A stretch of DNA of 5,590 bases from Actinomycetota bacterium (GTDB lineage Bacteria; Actinomycetota; Actinomycetes; Actinomycetales; Cellulomonadaceae): positions 1 through 5,590 of the forward strand of contig JAHIJU010000419.1 in assembly GCA_018898235.1 (NCBI GenBank), read 5' to 3'. Shown piece after piece: positions 5,018 to 5,590 of the stretch. Within the stretch, counting starts at the first letter, position 1, and every line of letters begins with the position of its first letter. Made by a program: the position numbers and the translations under genes. A model generated the notes under the pieces. That model saw only the letters and a program-made list of their open reading frames with translations, did not search any database and was not told the origin of the DNA.

Positions 5018-5590
5018 CTAGCCCTGGCGGAACGGTGCGTAGCTGGTGTGCAGCAGGTCGTGGGCCCTCCCGGAGCCCGGCTCGCCGTAGAACTCGTCGT
5101 ACAGCCGCAGCACGTCGGGGTTCTCCTGCGACTTGCGGTAGCGGGACGTCTGGTCGATGTCGACCAGCACCTTCTGCCGGGCTGCCATCTCACCGACGAT
5201 CGACGGGACCGGGTGCCCGGCGCCGTTGATGCAGCCGCCGGGGCAGGCCATGACCTCGACCAGGTCGTAGCCGACGTCCTCACCGGCGACGATGCGCTTG
5301 ACCAGGGGTTCGACGTTGTTGAGGCCGGAGATCACGGCGACCCGCACGGTCGTGCCGGCCGCGGTCACCGTCGCCTCCTTGATGCCCGCGAAACCGCGGA
5401 CCTCGCGGAAGTCGAGCTGGTCGACCAGCGGTGTGCCGGTGAGCTTCTCCACCGCCATCCGCAACGAGGCCTCCGCGACGCCGCCGGAGGCGCCGAACAG
5501 CACGCCCGCGCCGCTCACCAGGGAGTACGGGGCGTCGTAGGCGCCCGGTTCGATATCGGCCGGCTCCAGCCGCAGCAGCGCGATCATCTC
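5018..5590 (-). CDS. hydA: [FeFe]-hydrogenase catalytic subunit, C-terminal part (5' end outside window)
   Basis: The frame runs off the right edge, leaving the last 190 residues. The enzyme reversibly reduces protons to H2 at the H-cluster, usually in the cytoplasm with ferredoxin or NAD(P)H as partner. Seen here: SGAGVLFGASGGVAEASLRMA (the conserved FG-x-TGGVMEA region), RGFAGIKEA, VISGLNN, then VEVMACPGGCINGAGHP. The latter is the third H-cluster loop, with both Cys ligands (codons 5243-5245 and 5231-5233) and the conserved Met before the first one. After it comes the small-subunit domain (Fe_hyd_SSU type): a Lys/Asp helix, TSRYRKSQENPDVLRLYDEF, and the closing HDLLHTSY. The first two H-cluster loops and any iron-sulfur domains lie outside the window. 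Departures from the common form are Ser-Gly-Gly-Val-Ala for Thr-Gly-Gly-Val-Met, and GAGHP for GGGQP. The intact ligands argue for a real hydrogenase, not a Narf-like relative. Subgroup and electron partner cannot be told from this part. Maturases hydE, hydF and hydG would have to be elsewhere. Confidence 0.95.
   Translation of the reverse strand, partial: EMIALLRLEPADIEPGAYDAPYSLVSGAGVLFGASGGVAEASLRMAVEKLTGTPLVDQLDFREVRGFAGIKEATVTAAGTTVRVAVISGLNNVEPLVKRIVAGEDVGYDLVEVMACPGGCINGAGHPVPSIVGEMAARQKVLVDIDQTSRYRKSQENPDVLRLYDEFYGEPGSGRAHDLLHTSYAPFRQG

Noticed and set aside
5553..5560. GCCGATAT on the minus strand, resembling a sigma-28 -10 element
   Set aside because: It encodes Ala-Asp-Ile inside the hydrogenase gene and has no TCA or TAA-type -35 element at the right distance.
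1..5590. Mobile elements, CRISPR arrays, tRNA or rRNA genes
   Set aside because: No transposase or integrase motifs, no spaced direct repeats, and no cloverleaf or rRNA-like sequence were seen on either strand.

Overview
The window is very GC-rich, its codons end overwhelmingly in G or C, GTG and ATG are both used as starts, and the secreted products carry Ala/Pro/Thr-rich linkers. Together with the protein families present, this points to a high-GC Gram-positive bacterium (Actinomycetota). The combination of an actinobacterial [FeFe]-hydrogenase, a DUF4232 lipoprotein and this type of beta-helix lipoprotein suggests a cellulomonad-like member of the Micrococcales. That placement is inference from recognition, not from a marker gene.

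Layout, left to right. (1) Positions 1-423, plus strand: the C-terminal part of an extracellular-looking protein with a degenerate PKD-like segment. (2) Positions 482-1222, minus strand: a complete DUF4232 lipoprotein, convergent with the first gene across a 58-base gap that holds a strong hairpin. (3) Positions 1223-1503: the only sizeable intergenic region, lying between divergent genes. It holds an 11-bp tandem repeat, a hairpin, and a sequence resembling a FliA-type (sigma-28) promoter with a good ribosome binding site. (4) Positions 1504-3000, plus strand: a membrane-anchored GGDEF diguanylate cyclase with an intact active-site motif and no canonical inhibitory I-site. (5) Positions 3022-5590, minus strand: three codirectional genes. 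In transcription order these are the C-terminal third of an [FeFe]-hydrogenase catalytic subunit (cut by the window edge), a six-helix membrane protein with repeated Gly-Ser-x-Leu-Phe motifs, and a parallel beta-helix lipoprotein.

How the genes relate. The membrane protein and the beta-helix lipoprotein are close enough (10 bases, with a hairpin holding the stop codon in its loop and the likely start in its arm) to be translationally coupled. The hydrogenase is 51 bases upstream with a hairpin in between, so it may or may not share their transcript. The cyclase is a single-gene unit. If its sigma-28-like promoter is real, c-di-GMP synthesis would be co-regulated with flagellar genes. No mobile element, tRNA, rRNA, CRISPR array or integration site is visible. 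I do not see a wholly new system; the most interesting points are the candidate sigma-28 promoter, the internal repeat architecture of the membrane protein, the stop/start hairpin, and the variant H-cluster loop of the hydrogenase.
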